In this document: one piece after another, positions 1 to 10,429 of the stretch | Layout of the letters: every line of letters starts with the position of its first letter | Position numbering within the stretch: position 1 is the stretch's first letter | Source: Haemonchus contortus | Lineage: Eukaryota; Nematoda; Chromadorea; Rhabditida; Trichostrongylidae | Direction: 5' to 3' | Length of the DNA: 64,000 nt | Assembly: GCA_000469685.2 (NCBI GenBank) | Contig: LS997566.1 | Coordinates: 33,628,803 to 33,692,802 of the forward strand | The notes under the pieces: generated by a model | Told to the model about the DNA's origin: nothing | The model's input: the letters and a program-made list of their open reading frames with translations, nothing else | Databases searched by the model: none | Translations under genes and position numbers: made by a program

Positions 1-1805
1 TTTATCAGGGTCCAGGTTCGCATAATAGTTAGTATTGTCAGCGACATCGTTTTGCGTAACTGCCGGCTGCAGATAATTAGAACTACTACACCCCATGGAA
101 GGAAAAGTTCGAAATAACCATCTGCCCAAAAAATGTGTTGAGCTGTTTTTATTTCATCTTTAGCAAAATGACATCAAGGTTTTTCAGATTTTGTGTGGAT
201 ACCCAGTATCTAACCCGAAATGTAAAATATATGTACATACACAATCTGAAGAATGTCATGTTCGAATATACATTCAGAGAACCTAGAAAACAAAGTAAGT
301 AAGCAAGTGAATATCTGATCCACCTTAGCTTTCATAATGGTGGCCAATCGAAGTCCTCATCATTATTATAAGCTACAAATGCAGTAACGACCTATTCAAA
401 TAACGACAAAAGTAGATAGTAGCCATAAATCCAGCCCTGACGCTTAAAAGACTTCTTAGTTTGAGTGAATGGGCACACCTACTGGTTTGTTCATCGGCGC
501 GGCTTGTGGTATTGCTGTGATTGACGTTCCCCTCTCTCTAGTTTCATCATGAGGCTGAAAGTGTGTTATGTTTAAGGCCGAATGTTCGCACACATACAAA
601 TAAATAAACAAGGCAAATGAGCACTTAATTTTCACAAAACCGCCCAATGGCACAAGTTTCAGACTAATCATTTCTGGGCAGTAGGGCTGGCTAGAAGCTA
701 TTCCTGGCTAGGCTCTATTCGAGAACGCAAGATAGTGCATTTTCTTCTTGTCGAAAAGTTGGCCTCTACTCTTGCACAGATCTAACTGCTCAGAATCCTG
801 AGCAAACAGAGCGCACTAAGGACAAATCTTATCATTGAAGGCATCGAGCAATTCAAGAAAACGGCAAAATTAACAATTATAGGGACTAGCGGAAAAGTGG
901 ACCACCTACCATCAGAAAAACGGTGAGTTGAAATGGAAATTACACAAAATGATACGAGGCAATCACCACGACGGTATCGCCATATAGAAGGCTGAGGCCT
1001 ACAAATGAAAAGGGAGAGGTTATGTTTGCTCAAAATCGGGCGTGTATCTACATATGCAACCAGCTGCATTTATAGTACCAAACTCTACACCGAATTTATA
1101 GTACCAAACACTACACTCTACAATCGATTACCATCCTGCAATAAGACGACTAGTGTTGGGTTTAACACCTTTCCTAGACGTTCAAAATACCCATAACACA
1201 TCGTAATTCTCCTACTAATGCCCATTGCTCCGTATAAGGTTTTGCATTCTACGGATTTACTTTTCATGGTATGCCTCCTTTTGTAAACGTAGTTGTTAGA
1301 ACGGTTTTTAAGCTCTTGTCTGCGTTCTTCGCGATGTCTGCGATTCGAAGAACATCTACTCCACGCAAGGTCTGCCCACTCTGGAGCTGTAGAAGTGCAG
1401 TTATTCGTACTATGTACAAAACAGTGACAGCAGTGTGTACAGGCGAAGTAAAACGGGAGGAGTTACATAAACCAGCATCGGGAATTGCAAATTTGAATGG
1501 TTCTGGGACACAGCACAGGAAACCACGCTCAGAGAGGCATTTCCAAGAAATCGAGAACATCGCGTGTCTCCGGATTCTTTTACATCAGATAAAGTTAGCG
1601 CAATCCGATAATGGATTGCACGAGTGGATTTGACTAAAGATGTTGTATTGGTAAACTTATCAGGGGACAATATCAAACTTCGACTAATCTTCATTAGGCC
1701 CTATGACCGTGCATATTTTACGGATAAATATGTATCTGTCCATTTGGAAAAGATGGAGATTAAATGGAGCGAGGGACGTCATCAGGGTTCAGCCCGTGAC
1801 AAAAT
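1..1805. other. Intergenic stretch, no recognised gene
   Basis: No reading frame here resembles a known protein. Open stretches on both strands overlap one another in 1260-1700 and lack splice-site context, so they look like chance. I see no tandem array or terminal inverted repeats. Confidence 0.5.
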
Positions 1806-2450
1806 TTATATTTATATATATATTCCTACTATATATAAAGCGCTAGCGTCTGTTTGTCTGTTTGTAATTGGAAATTCGGACTGGAAATTAGGCATTATCG
1901 GAAGAAGCACCTGAAGAAATCAGGTAAATTTTGGGATGGGTTGGGCATAAGACACACCAACAGAGCACATGTGAGCTCAGATGAGCTCCGCCCACAAGGG
2001 CGGGGCATGCACGACGGTGAGTGGTGTCTTAGACGCAATGTTCGAACGAGGTTTCATAGCAGCCCACACGCTGGGAAAAAATGGGCGAAGGTAAGGGATG
2101 GGCCAACAAGTGGACTGAAGGAGACTCACCTGCGGTGGGCGGAGTGTTCTCGCAGTGGGCGGTACTTGCGACATAAGATCATAGCTCGATTCGGCAGGAG
2201 CGTGGAGTCAGAAAAAAATAAGTGAGCAAGGCCTTAGACGTGCTAAAATATGTAAACATATCGAAGCTCGCTCGCAGTGGGCGAGAAATGTTCGGTTTTT
2301 TTTTAAATCATAACTCTGCTCAAAGCCATTCATTCCGTGACGTGGAAGGTAAGAGGTTAGAGGCCATAGAAGGAATTTGGTCATATTCTGAGCGGGCGAG
2401 GTCTGCGCCAAGATGTTCGGGGCTAAGATAAAACATTCATAACGTCGCTC
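1806..2450 (-). repeat. Dispersed repeat with TATATATAGTAGGA tail
   Basis: Read on the minus strand, this ends in an (ACAGACAA)-like tract followed by a TATATATAGTAGGAATATA-type tail near 1806-1860. Inside are several GGGCGGAG / CTCCGCCC blocks around 1985-2160. The same combination (CCGCCC blocks, GAATTTCCGG, CAGACAGA or CACACA, then TATATATAGTAGGAT) recurs near 23.1-24.1, 39.0-39.6 and 52.2-52.6 kb on the plus strand. It is a dispersed family of unknown class; the tail resembles that of non-autonomous retroelements. The inner boundary is approximate. Confidence 0.5.
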
Positions 2451-4296
2451 AAAATTGTTCTAGAATGCAGGAAAAAGTGGTTAGTGAATCTTCTGGGGCA
2501 TAGTTATCGCATCACTCAAGCTTCGTCCTGTCATCGTCAAAGTCGCCTTTCGTCCTACCTCAACTCCAGTCATAGCTCCTGATCTCACCGCCGTAGCTCC
2601 ACTACATTTGACTATTTCTTGATTGTGACGAGGCCGTAAGCTACACAGACGTAAGCAACTTCTAGTACTTGCAGCCTATGCGGATGTAATTGGAAGCTGA
2701 GAAATCGCAAGAGTTTCTAAGCTTCAGGTTCCCTGTTGTAAGTTTGAGCGTCGCCCTTATCGTCTATAGGTTCAGTGTGGTTTATATTGCAGTTTGTAGT
2801 TGCTCATTATTTAGCCGCAACAATTATTCTTTCCTCACTTATCCGCAGTATTTATATAAATGTATACGATATTTCTTCTATGCTTGGTATGTTGCAGTGT
2901 ATAATATTGGGTTGGCCGAAAAGTTTATGCCGATTTTGAACACCCTCGTTTCATCAACTGTTGTACAAAAGATCAAGGACTTAACCCATAGAGTTATATG
3001 TTTTCTGAAGGAGTAGGTCCTCTCCTATATTCCTGTCGGCAATCTGTCTAAATTTATCAGAGTTTGTCGGTATGGACTCGTGTGAAAATTGAGAACCATT
3101 GCGTGCATTTTCCGCATTTGAAGTTTTTTCCTCTACCGCAAGGCCTAGAATGCGTCTCGAGCCGCGAGAAAGAGCTGTGACGTTTGAGTAGACAATGCTT
3201 TCAATGAACGTACAGTGCGTGATCGGTTTGCGAAATCCAGAGTAAATTCGCCCTCGAAGACCGGCAACTCTCAGGGGGCTATCATCAGTTAAAATGACCA
3301 AATCAACGAACGGAAGTGAATCGGCACAGCACTTCTCGTAGAGTATGACAAAGGCTATTCTTTCGAAATCAACTATCCATGATCATCTATGCTGTGCTGA
3401 AACTGGGATTGGAGGAAATCACTTATCATGAGCTGTTGTCGCATACTCAAACGATGACTTCTAAAAGGTATTACACCTAGCTTGACAATTTGGAGGCAGC
3501 GATAGACCAGAAGCGACCCACCGGCCAATCGTGAGGGTGTTGCCTTCCAAAAGGGTACCTCCAGACCACACGTGTTTTTGGCCACCCGTCAAAAATTGCT
3601 GGAGCTTGGGTGGGAAGTCTTGTCACATTCCTCATATAGACCGGATATAGGACTAACAGATGACCACTTGTTTCTGTTTCTGCAGAATTCTTTAAATGGA
3701 AAATCGTTCAATACGGTGGAGGCTACAGAAAGCACGTAAGAGGGTTTTCCAATTTTAAGTCTGGAACCGGCTATGAAAGGGGGTTACTGAATCTTACAGG
3801 AAAATGGCGAATCCTTACGGTACAGAATGGAGGATATTTCGTTCAATCAACGGATTTCCTCTTCTAGAAATTTCCTTTCAAAGATGGATCGAAAATCGGC
3901 GGAGATTTCTCAAATATTATAGCCTAGTGCCCGGGGTTGCAGTGTTAGACGGAGATCCCGTACTGATTGCAGATCATGGAAATGGAGGAAGCTCCGGACG
4001 CGCCAGATAATCCTCTGTGATACCACGTGGGTCGTAACATTCAGGAAACGTTGTGCGAGACCGCGGCAGCAAAGCCTAGTAGGCCTGCGTATCAGAGGAA
4101 GTTGAGCATTGAGTAGCGTGCGTAAGGACCCGGAGGAACAAACTTACGCCTTCTTGGCCACCGACAACGGTAGCCTTAGACAGGGCGACTACAGCCGGCG
4201 CGATACATATTTTATTTTCATCTTGTCCTATGCCAAACCCAAAACAAACATGCTCCATATGCTTTCTCAAGTAACTAAAGGATCCGATGTCCTCTT
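2451..4296. other. Intergenic stretch, nothing recognised
   Basis: Only short, unrelated open frames are present on both strands, and none matches a family I recognise. No clear repeat structure is visible. Confidence 0.45.
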
Positions 4297-4491
4297 ACCA
4301 GGAAAGGATACCAAGTCGCAGTGGCCATTCAAGATGAGATGTGCACCGACGTAGGTAGTTTCGAACGCTGATCTCAAATCTGGATTCCAAATCTGCGAAA
4401 CGATTCTGGGAACGAAGTTACGGCCCCCCCTTTCCCCAGGTGTCTTGTTACTTTGCTGCTTTTATACGAGAATCAAATAATGCTGAAACGT

Positions 4492-4567
4492 GGCCCGATG
4501 GCGCAGTTGGGAGGGCGGCGGACTGGTAGACATGGCACGGAGGTTCGGATCCTTGATGCGGGCGCTT
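4492..4567 (+). repeat. tRNA-derived sequence (SINE head), left arm
   Basis: The sequence has a good A-box (TGGCGCAGTTGGGAG) and B-box (GGTTCGGATCC) at tRNA-like spacing, followed by a T run at about 4574. The acceptor stem does not pair cleanly and no CCA-proximal structure is evident. It is therefore best read as a tRNA-derived SINE head with an internal pol III promoter, not a functional tRNA. Inverted copies lie at 7291-7366 and, more diverged, at 18331-18406. Confidence 0.6.
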
Positions 4568-4626
4568 GTTTTGCTTTTTTACAAAAAGTGCTCTAAACTC
4601 TTGCAAAACCTTTTTACACATCATAT

Positions 4627-4727
4627 AGACTACTTACAGCCCTCCTTCATATTTATGCAGCCCCAGAAAAGCCAAGACAAGCATATTTTTTTAGTCAGCT
4701 CCCCAGACCGAATGGGGAGGCGTGCAC
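4627..4727. repeat. Inner inverted repeat, left copy
   Basis: The stretch from GACTACTTACAGCCCTCC to GGGGAGGCGTGCAC matches 5497-5597 as a reverse complement with few differences (for example CATATTTATG against CATTTATG). It begins within a few bases of the end of the outer left arm, so the whole element has a nested hairpin architecture. Confidence 0.7.
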
Positions 4728-5496
4728 ATAGATATCTTCTTCTTTCGGCAGTCAAGGTCAGGGCCTAGACAACCCACATGATGAGCAAGGAACTTACGCT
4801 TGATTGGGTTAGATCGTGCATTGCATCTAGAGAGTTGCCTTCAACCCCACTCATGGAGCTCGTTCAAGGGCCATGGAGCGATTCAGGGTGCTGTGTCAAC
4901 TGGCGAGAGGTGAAAGTGCTCAACACTCCAAATGACGCAACATCTCAAATCTAGCCTCGATGTATATTTTCCCTTACTACTTGAGGCCATATGTAAGCGT
5001 GCTGTCTCTTTCGTAATTGTCCATGATCTAGACTCCCACGTTAGCAACCGCAACTCCATATTTCGCCTTATGTCACTGGTGTGCTTCGTGTTTAGCGCAC
5101 CTAGATTCAATAAATTTCTTTATAACTCATGGTTTGCATCAGGGTACCTGGCTGGGGACCTGGGAAAACTAGGAATTCCTGTGGACATCCTCAACTTGAC
5201 GGAAATTGTGAGAGTTACGGATGGGGTGAACTTTGTTTAATGCCGTTGCTCACATTGTCAGAAGCTTTTATGTTCCAAACACTTTGTGTTGGATTATCAA
5301 ATCAGTTCATAAAGAGCTCACCTATGGTTTAGTTAGTACATAAAAATGACAGTTGGATTGTACCAGCTCGCTTCTACCCATAGAGGAGCATCACTCCATC
5401 CAAAACCCTTACGACTCATCCAAGAGCCCTCTTTTGAAAGTGCATGTGTTGCTGTTTTTTAACCACGTCTTGAGCGCCGGGAGCAGAAGTGTTCTA

Positions 5497-5597
5497 TGTG
5501 CACCCCTCCCCATTCGGTCTGGGGAACTGACTAAAAAGCATGCTTGTCTTGGCTTTTCTGGGGCTCCATAAATGTGAAGGAGGGCTGTAGGTAGTCT
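5497..5597. repeat. Inner inverted repeat, right copy
   Basis: Reverse-complement partner of 4627-4727. It sits just upstream of the truncated reverse transcriptase, so the 5' truncation point of the retroelement falls close to this repeat. Confidence 0.7.
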
Positions 5598-5664
5598 AAA
5601 TATAGGTCAGCTTCTATCTCGTTGTCAGCATGGATTCCTCCCGAGTAAATCGACCTCTTCTGCA

Positions 5665-6809
5665 CTTCTTTCCGCGATTCCTTCATGGCAGAACGCCGTG
5701 GACAAAAAGAGATCTGTCTTCGCTGCATACATTGATTTTTCCAAAGCATTTGATTCTATCCCTTTACATCTCTTGATGTTTAAGCTAAAGCAGATCGGAA
5801 TAACTGGGTCCCTTCTGAAGTTTCTTGAATCGTTCCTTTTTGATAGGTGTCAAAGGGTCGTTGTCAATGGCTCATGCTCTTACGTGTACCGTACAGACAG
5901 CGGTGTTCCCCAAGGCTCATGCCTGGGTCCCCTGTTGTTTGTTCTGTACATTAACGATTTGCCTGATGCTCTCCCTCCCGGTATACACTGTTCGATGTAT
6001 GCGGATGATGTAAAGGTTTACTGCATGGATCAGCCCCTATTGCTACAAGTTGCCCTTGATGCCATATCAAGTTGGGCCAAAAATTGGGGACTCGCCATTT
6101 CCCTGGACAAAACAGTTGTCCTGCGGTTAGGACCTTCTCATGAGTCCACTGCTAAATTCTTTATTGATGGTGTCGAACTGAAGGAGCCTGACACACTCAG
6201 AGACCTGGGCATTGTCTATAACCGCTCGTTAGGTTTCAATGATTACATTTATAAAGTGGTGAACTCAGCCCAATGCAGGGCGAATTTTATTTTGCGTGCT
6301 TTCGCTACAAGAAATATTAAACTCTGTTTAAGCTTTTTTCTACTTATGTACGCCCTATATTGGAATACTGCCCTATGGTATGGAGTCCCTCCACGCGTAA
6401 CATGGTAGATCTTATTGAGGGTGTTCAGGCCGAATTCACCGAGCGTTATTTTGCTCGGAAAGGCATTTTCCACGTCTCTTATAAACAAAGATTGGGCTAT
6501 CTGAACGAAAATTCTTTAGAGATGAGAAGGAAGTTGTATGATTACGATTTTGTCTACAAGATTTCCATTGGGCTGGTGGATTTGGATTTCGATTCGTTCT
6601 TCCGCAAATCAGCTACTATCGGGCGTACTAGAGGTCATAGCTATAAACTATTAAGGGAAAAAACTTTCACTGCTGAATATCGGAATTCTTTCACTCAAAG
6701 AATAATTAGTTTATGGAATGAGTTACCGCCCTCCGTGGTTTACTCTAGCTCTCCCAGCTCATTTAGGAGGAAAGTGAAGAATATTTTAGTGTCTCAAGGT
6801 TGGTTTTAG
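5665..6809 (+). pseudogene. Truncated, frameshifted non-LTR reverse transcriptase (CR1/jockey-like)
   Basis: The first frame carries the diagnostic reverse transcriptase blocks of CR1/jockey-type LINEs in order: AAYIDFSKAFDSIP (block A, near 5725-5765), SGVPQGSCLGPLLFVLYIND (block B, near 5900-5960) and the catalytic MYADD box (near 5995-6010). A one-base frameshift near 6326-6340 moves the reading to another frame. There it continues through EYCPMVWSPSTRN and a typical LINE C-terminal region, including ISLWNELPPSVV and SSFRRKVKNIL, to a stop at 6809. The endonuclease domain and the N-terminal half are missing: homology starts only about 60 bases before block A. The product would have copied its own RNA at a nicked target; this copy cannot make a full enzyme. 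Confidence 0.85.
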
Positions 6810-7290
6810 GAGCAAGAAACTAAACTCTCAATAACTTATCAGGCAGAGAAGCGATTAAATTTGCTGTTATGTTAATAACTTTGTCTGACTCAGAAAACTG
6901 TTACTTTATTTCTACTTTTTTTTTTTAAATGAGTAGTTGATTTCACGTTTTGTGCACAACACTATCCCCTCGACTTCTGCGATGCTGGTTTTGGTTTCGG
7001 CAGGTTGGCGGACCTACTAAGACGGTATCCGGAGTTCTACATATGTCGCCCTGTACGAGCTTGCAGTGTTGGCGGCCACTGCCCTTCCGAGCCGAATTCC
7101 AATCCCTCTTCACGCAGATCCCTTTGTTGTTCCCCATTAGTGAAGACTACTGCTTATCGGAGACTCGTTTGTGTTCTTTTTTTGCCTTTCTGTTATTTTC
7201 TTTGATTTCCGATAATAAATCATAATCATAAATGATGAGTAAAAAGGTTTTGCAAGAGTTTAGAGCACTTTTTATAAAAAAGCAAAACAA

Positions 7291-7366
7291 GCACCCGCAT
7301 CAAGGATCCGAACCTCCGCGCCATGTCCACCAGTCCGCCGCCCTCCCAACTGCGCCATCGGGCCAC
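7291..7366 (-). repeat. tRNA-derived sequence (SINE head), right arm
   Basis: This is the reverse complement of the copy at 4492-4567, with the same A-box and B-box (GGTTCGGATCC on the minus strand) and the same following T-rich run. The two copies differ by only a few bases, which suggests recent duplication or gene conversion between the arms. Confidence 0.6.
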
Positions 7367-7558
7367 GTTTCAACAGTATTTGATTCTCGTATAAAAGCAG
7401 CAAAGTAACTAGACACCTGGGGAAGGGGGGTCCGTAACTTCGTTCCCAGAATCGTTTCGCAGATTTGGAACTCAGATTTGAGATCAGCGTTCGAAACTAC
7501 CTACGTCGGTATACATCTCATCTTGAATGGCCACTGCGACTTGGTATCCTTTCCTGGT

Positions 7559-8134
7559 TAGCCAGGAACCCCTTCTACCGCTTCCTGGCCTCGGGTCGAC
7601 CCAATCGCTCCATGGCGATATAACACAACATTAATCAGAATCTTTATGAATGTCGGCATGAATATTTATAGGGCGCTTTAACGACATGAATGTACGTAAG
7701 CACAAGATATCCGAAGATCAACGAATCGAAGAGTACAGAATCGGAGAGTGTGGATTATCTAAACGATGGTCCCTCGATCGTTGGTGGTGCGTTCCCGTGT
7801 TCGCTTCCCCATCGAAATCCTCGCTTTCACTCCGCCCATTCGATCGGCTTTCACCCGTCCATGTGGAAACAAAGTGTTTGAAACGTAGACATGAGACCGA
7901 TTACCCAGAATCAATAATGATGTAAGAAATATGAGAAGCAGGATATATTCAGGTTTGAACACCCTCACCGTTACACTACAGGACTTCGTTACCAATTACA
8001 GACAGTCGCGAATTCATTACATATCGTAAGTAATATTGACGGACTTTCAAGACTCTAAAACTTTGTGGACAGAGCTATGGTTTACCACTTTTTCGGATTC
8101 GAGGACGCTTTTGAACAGGGTTGTGGTTTTTGGC
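7559..8134. other. Intergenic stretch, nothing recognised
   Basis: Several short frames overlap on both strands between 7686 and 7995. None is convincing and no repeat was recognised. Confidence 0.4.
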
Positions 8135-8345
8135 AAAATCTCCGCCCATCCCAGTGCACGCCCCGCCCATTTGTGGTGTTTGGCAATCCCCGAGCAACAC
8201 GCTCTAATCGCTTTTTCGGGAATTGTGAAACCGAGTCGTGAGGATCCTGAGGTTCCAGATGCTTCTTTATGTACCATCGTGTTTCGTGGAGGAGGGCCAG
8301 ACAGACAGACAGATACGATTACATTATAGATAAGGGCCGTATATA
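8135..8345 (+). repeat. Diverged member of the CCGCCC / CAGACAGA dispersed family
   Basis: Short CTCCGCCC and CCCGCCC blocks near 8140-8170 are followed by (CAGA)n at about 8300 and an ATTACATTATAGATAAG tail near 8320. The order matches the families at 23, 39 and 52 kb but is badly decayed. Confidence 0.35.
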
Positions 8346-8646
8346 AAGGTCTGATTGTGATATCCCACTTCGAACTTGACGAAGAAATTTATCTGTAAGG
8401 TAGTCATCGTTTCAAGCAGCTTGAACTCGTGTTGTTCGAAACAAAAGATTGAACTAGCTTTTCTATCCCATGGAAGGAGGAAAAATGAAATCCACCAGTA
8501 GTTTATTGAGGGCTTGACTGCTGACCTGGAATCACTGCTCAAGCAGTTTTGAGAATTAAGAATAAGGTTTCTTGAAGTTGTGGGGTAGAACAGGACACGA
8601 GAGGATAAAGTCAAAGTATGGCAGAAGCGAGACAAAATACTCACTT

Positions 8647-9085
8647 TCAACGCTCAAGAATCATTCTGTGCTCAAACCGCCTAGTCTCGGAACGCCGATC
8701 GATCGCCAACCCGGGTACCACCATCGACAAAAGTATGAATGCATCCACTAGACGCTGTCGTTGTTCGGTGTTCCTCAGAACATCTGATGAGTGGCTAAGG
8801 GCAAGCGTCGCTGATCGCCGCCTCCTAGGAGCAATGCCAGCCGACGGGTAGCTACCCTTCGGGTCGACGATTGGTGCTACTTTTAGCAATTTTACGAGCG
8901 TTAAGGCTGCCTGCTTTACTCGGCTCTTTCTCATGCTTTCTTTCATATCTTTAGTGCTTAAAAGTTTTTGTTCAGTGCTACCTTGCTTTTCATGGACTTT
9001 GTTCCCTTTTGGTAGTAACATACTTTCCACCCTCGTTCTGTTCTCTCCTCGAGAAATTGTCTTGGAATGACTGCAAATGGAACAA
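8647..9085 (-). CDS. Unassigned minus-strand open frame, possible last exon
   Basis: On the minus strand an uninterrupted frame of about 145 codons begins beside an acceptor-like TTTGCAG near 9078-9084 and ends at a TGA near 8645. The translation is basic and polar (for example APRRRRSATLALSHSS), with no domain I recognise. No upstream exon was found. It could be a last exon, a fragment of a mobile element, or chance. Confidence 0.2.
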
Positions 9086-10425
9086 CGCAAGAAAGGTTAA
9101 TTTTAAAAAAGTAACACTTATCTCAGTTGGAAAATAACGTGCTCCAACGCAAAGGCGATTGGCGGCGGTGGCGCTTGGGACAACCCACGCGCGTCGGGTG
9201 GCAATCCTTGCTTGCTTTATGCCGCCCATCAGATTTTTTGAATGGCACCGGACTATGAAAGCGTCCGATAATGTTGAAATGGCAACAAACGTCCACTCGA
9301 GACATCCGTAATAAGAAGTTGTTGCGCGCAAACCAGTCCCATATTCTGAGCGAATAAATTTGTAGGGAAGTATGTAGAAAGGTGGGTGGTGTGCTAAGTA
9401 AGTGGAGCTCATGCTACAATCTTATGCTAGCCAGCATGACTTGAACCAGGAAAAGGTATTGGTTGGAATATTTGTATTTCACATTGAAGAAACCTGAACT
9501 AAATGGAGGATGACCTTCCCTCGATTTCCCATGGACTTGGCGTACTCATCCGTCTGCAAACTCAACCCACATGGTTTGTTCGGAAAGGGACAACTTCGAT
9601 CCATCTCAGGCTAGTATCCACCCCTTCTGCTAAACAGATATACTCATCTTTAAATGTTTGCCCCTACTCCCAATTCAGTCAACACCGTACCATGTATTTT
9701 TTCTCCTAGTTTATAGGGAAGCAACCCCTACCTAGGAAGCTGGAAAACGTGACGCTTCTTTATCATTCGGGAACCCTCTCTTTCCTAACGATCTGCTTAG
9801 AACTCTGGGAGTTCATTTGAATGTGTCACTCTAATCCGCGCCCTATTTTCCGCGTGATCCCGTTTGGCGGACGAGTTTTCTTCACGGCAGGGTTCACGGA
9901 TTCAGGCTCACCGCAGCTGTCGAGGATCTTTCTGCTTCGCACAAAATACTTACAATTTGTTCTCTGCCTCCTAGTTTTCTTTGTCGGATTCAGTGGCTTC
10001 AGGAAAAAACACTTATCTTCATGGAAATTCGTTCCTGCAGCTCGATCCTATTCGTTAAGTTTTGCTCCGATTTAACCGTGAGTCGACCGCAGCGCCTTTC
10101 CTGGTGTAGCTTTGTCCTTGAAGAACATTTTGAAACTCTGCTTTGTAAAACTTGCAAAAAAATCGAAGGAGTAAGTGATTTTGTTCCATTTTCAATCTGT
10201 ATAGACATGAGAGTAGGGGGTCTTTCTAAACCATATCAGTCTAGAACTGCTGCGTTGCACTGACCATCAAGTCTACTCAAATCAACTTCTTTATAGGTAC
10301 ATGTTCACTGTAAGAACAACTGCGCTCAAGAACTTTAGGATGTATTACTTGTATAATTTCTAATTGTCTGGAAACTTGCGACTTGCCGTCACAAATAGAA
10401 GTTTCCTTCTACTTATGTTCTGGCA
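9086..10425. other. Intergenic stretch upstream of the MRG-type gene
   Basis: No coding exon was recognised. The sequence is moderately AT-rich, with pyrimidine-rich runs before 10426. The core promoter of the downstream gene is presumably here but no motif stands out. Confidence 0.4.
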
Positions 10426-10429
10426 GGTT
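10419..10429 (+). promoter_or_regulatory. Candidate spliced-leader trans-splice acceptor for MRG gene
   Basis: An AG acceptor (TTCTGGCAG, ending at 10426) lies three bases before the start codon at 10430. Nematode mRNAs commonly receive a spliced leader just upstream of the ATG, and the transporter and lipase genes here show the same arrangement. An unseen upstream cis exon is the alternative. Confidence 0.4.

Larger units (their letters stand above)
4297..7558. mobile_element. Fold-back composite element with tRNA-like arms and internal retroelement
   Basis: About 330 bp at 4297-4625 reappears as a close reverse complement at about 7228-7558. Matching landmarks are the CCAGGAAAGGATACC ends, GTTACTTTGCTGCTTTTATA, the tRNA-like core and CTCTTGCAAAACCTTTTTAC. 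Between the arms lies a truncated, frameshifted CR1/jockey-type reverse transcriptase on the plus strand (5665-6809), followed by a 3' untranslated-like stretch to about 7225 that contains T-rich runs. A second, nested inverted repeat pairs 4627-4727 with 5497-5597. The arms may be a SINE-type sequence inserted in opposite orientations, or true fold-back termini. I saw no obvious target-site duplication outside the arms. Confidence 0.7.

Noticed and set aside
1264..1694. Gene suggested by overlapping 95-120-codon frames on both strands
   Set aside because: Frames shadow one another on opposite strands, have no family resemblance and no splice-site context.
4492..4567. Functional tRNA gene
   Set aside because: A- and B-boxes are good but the acceptor stem does not pair well, and inverted and diverged copies elsewhere show it is a tRNA-derived repeat.
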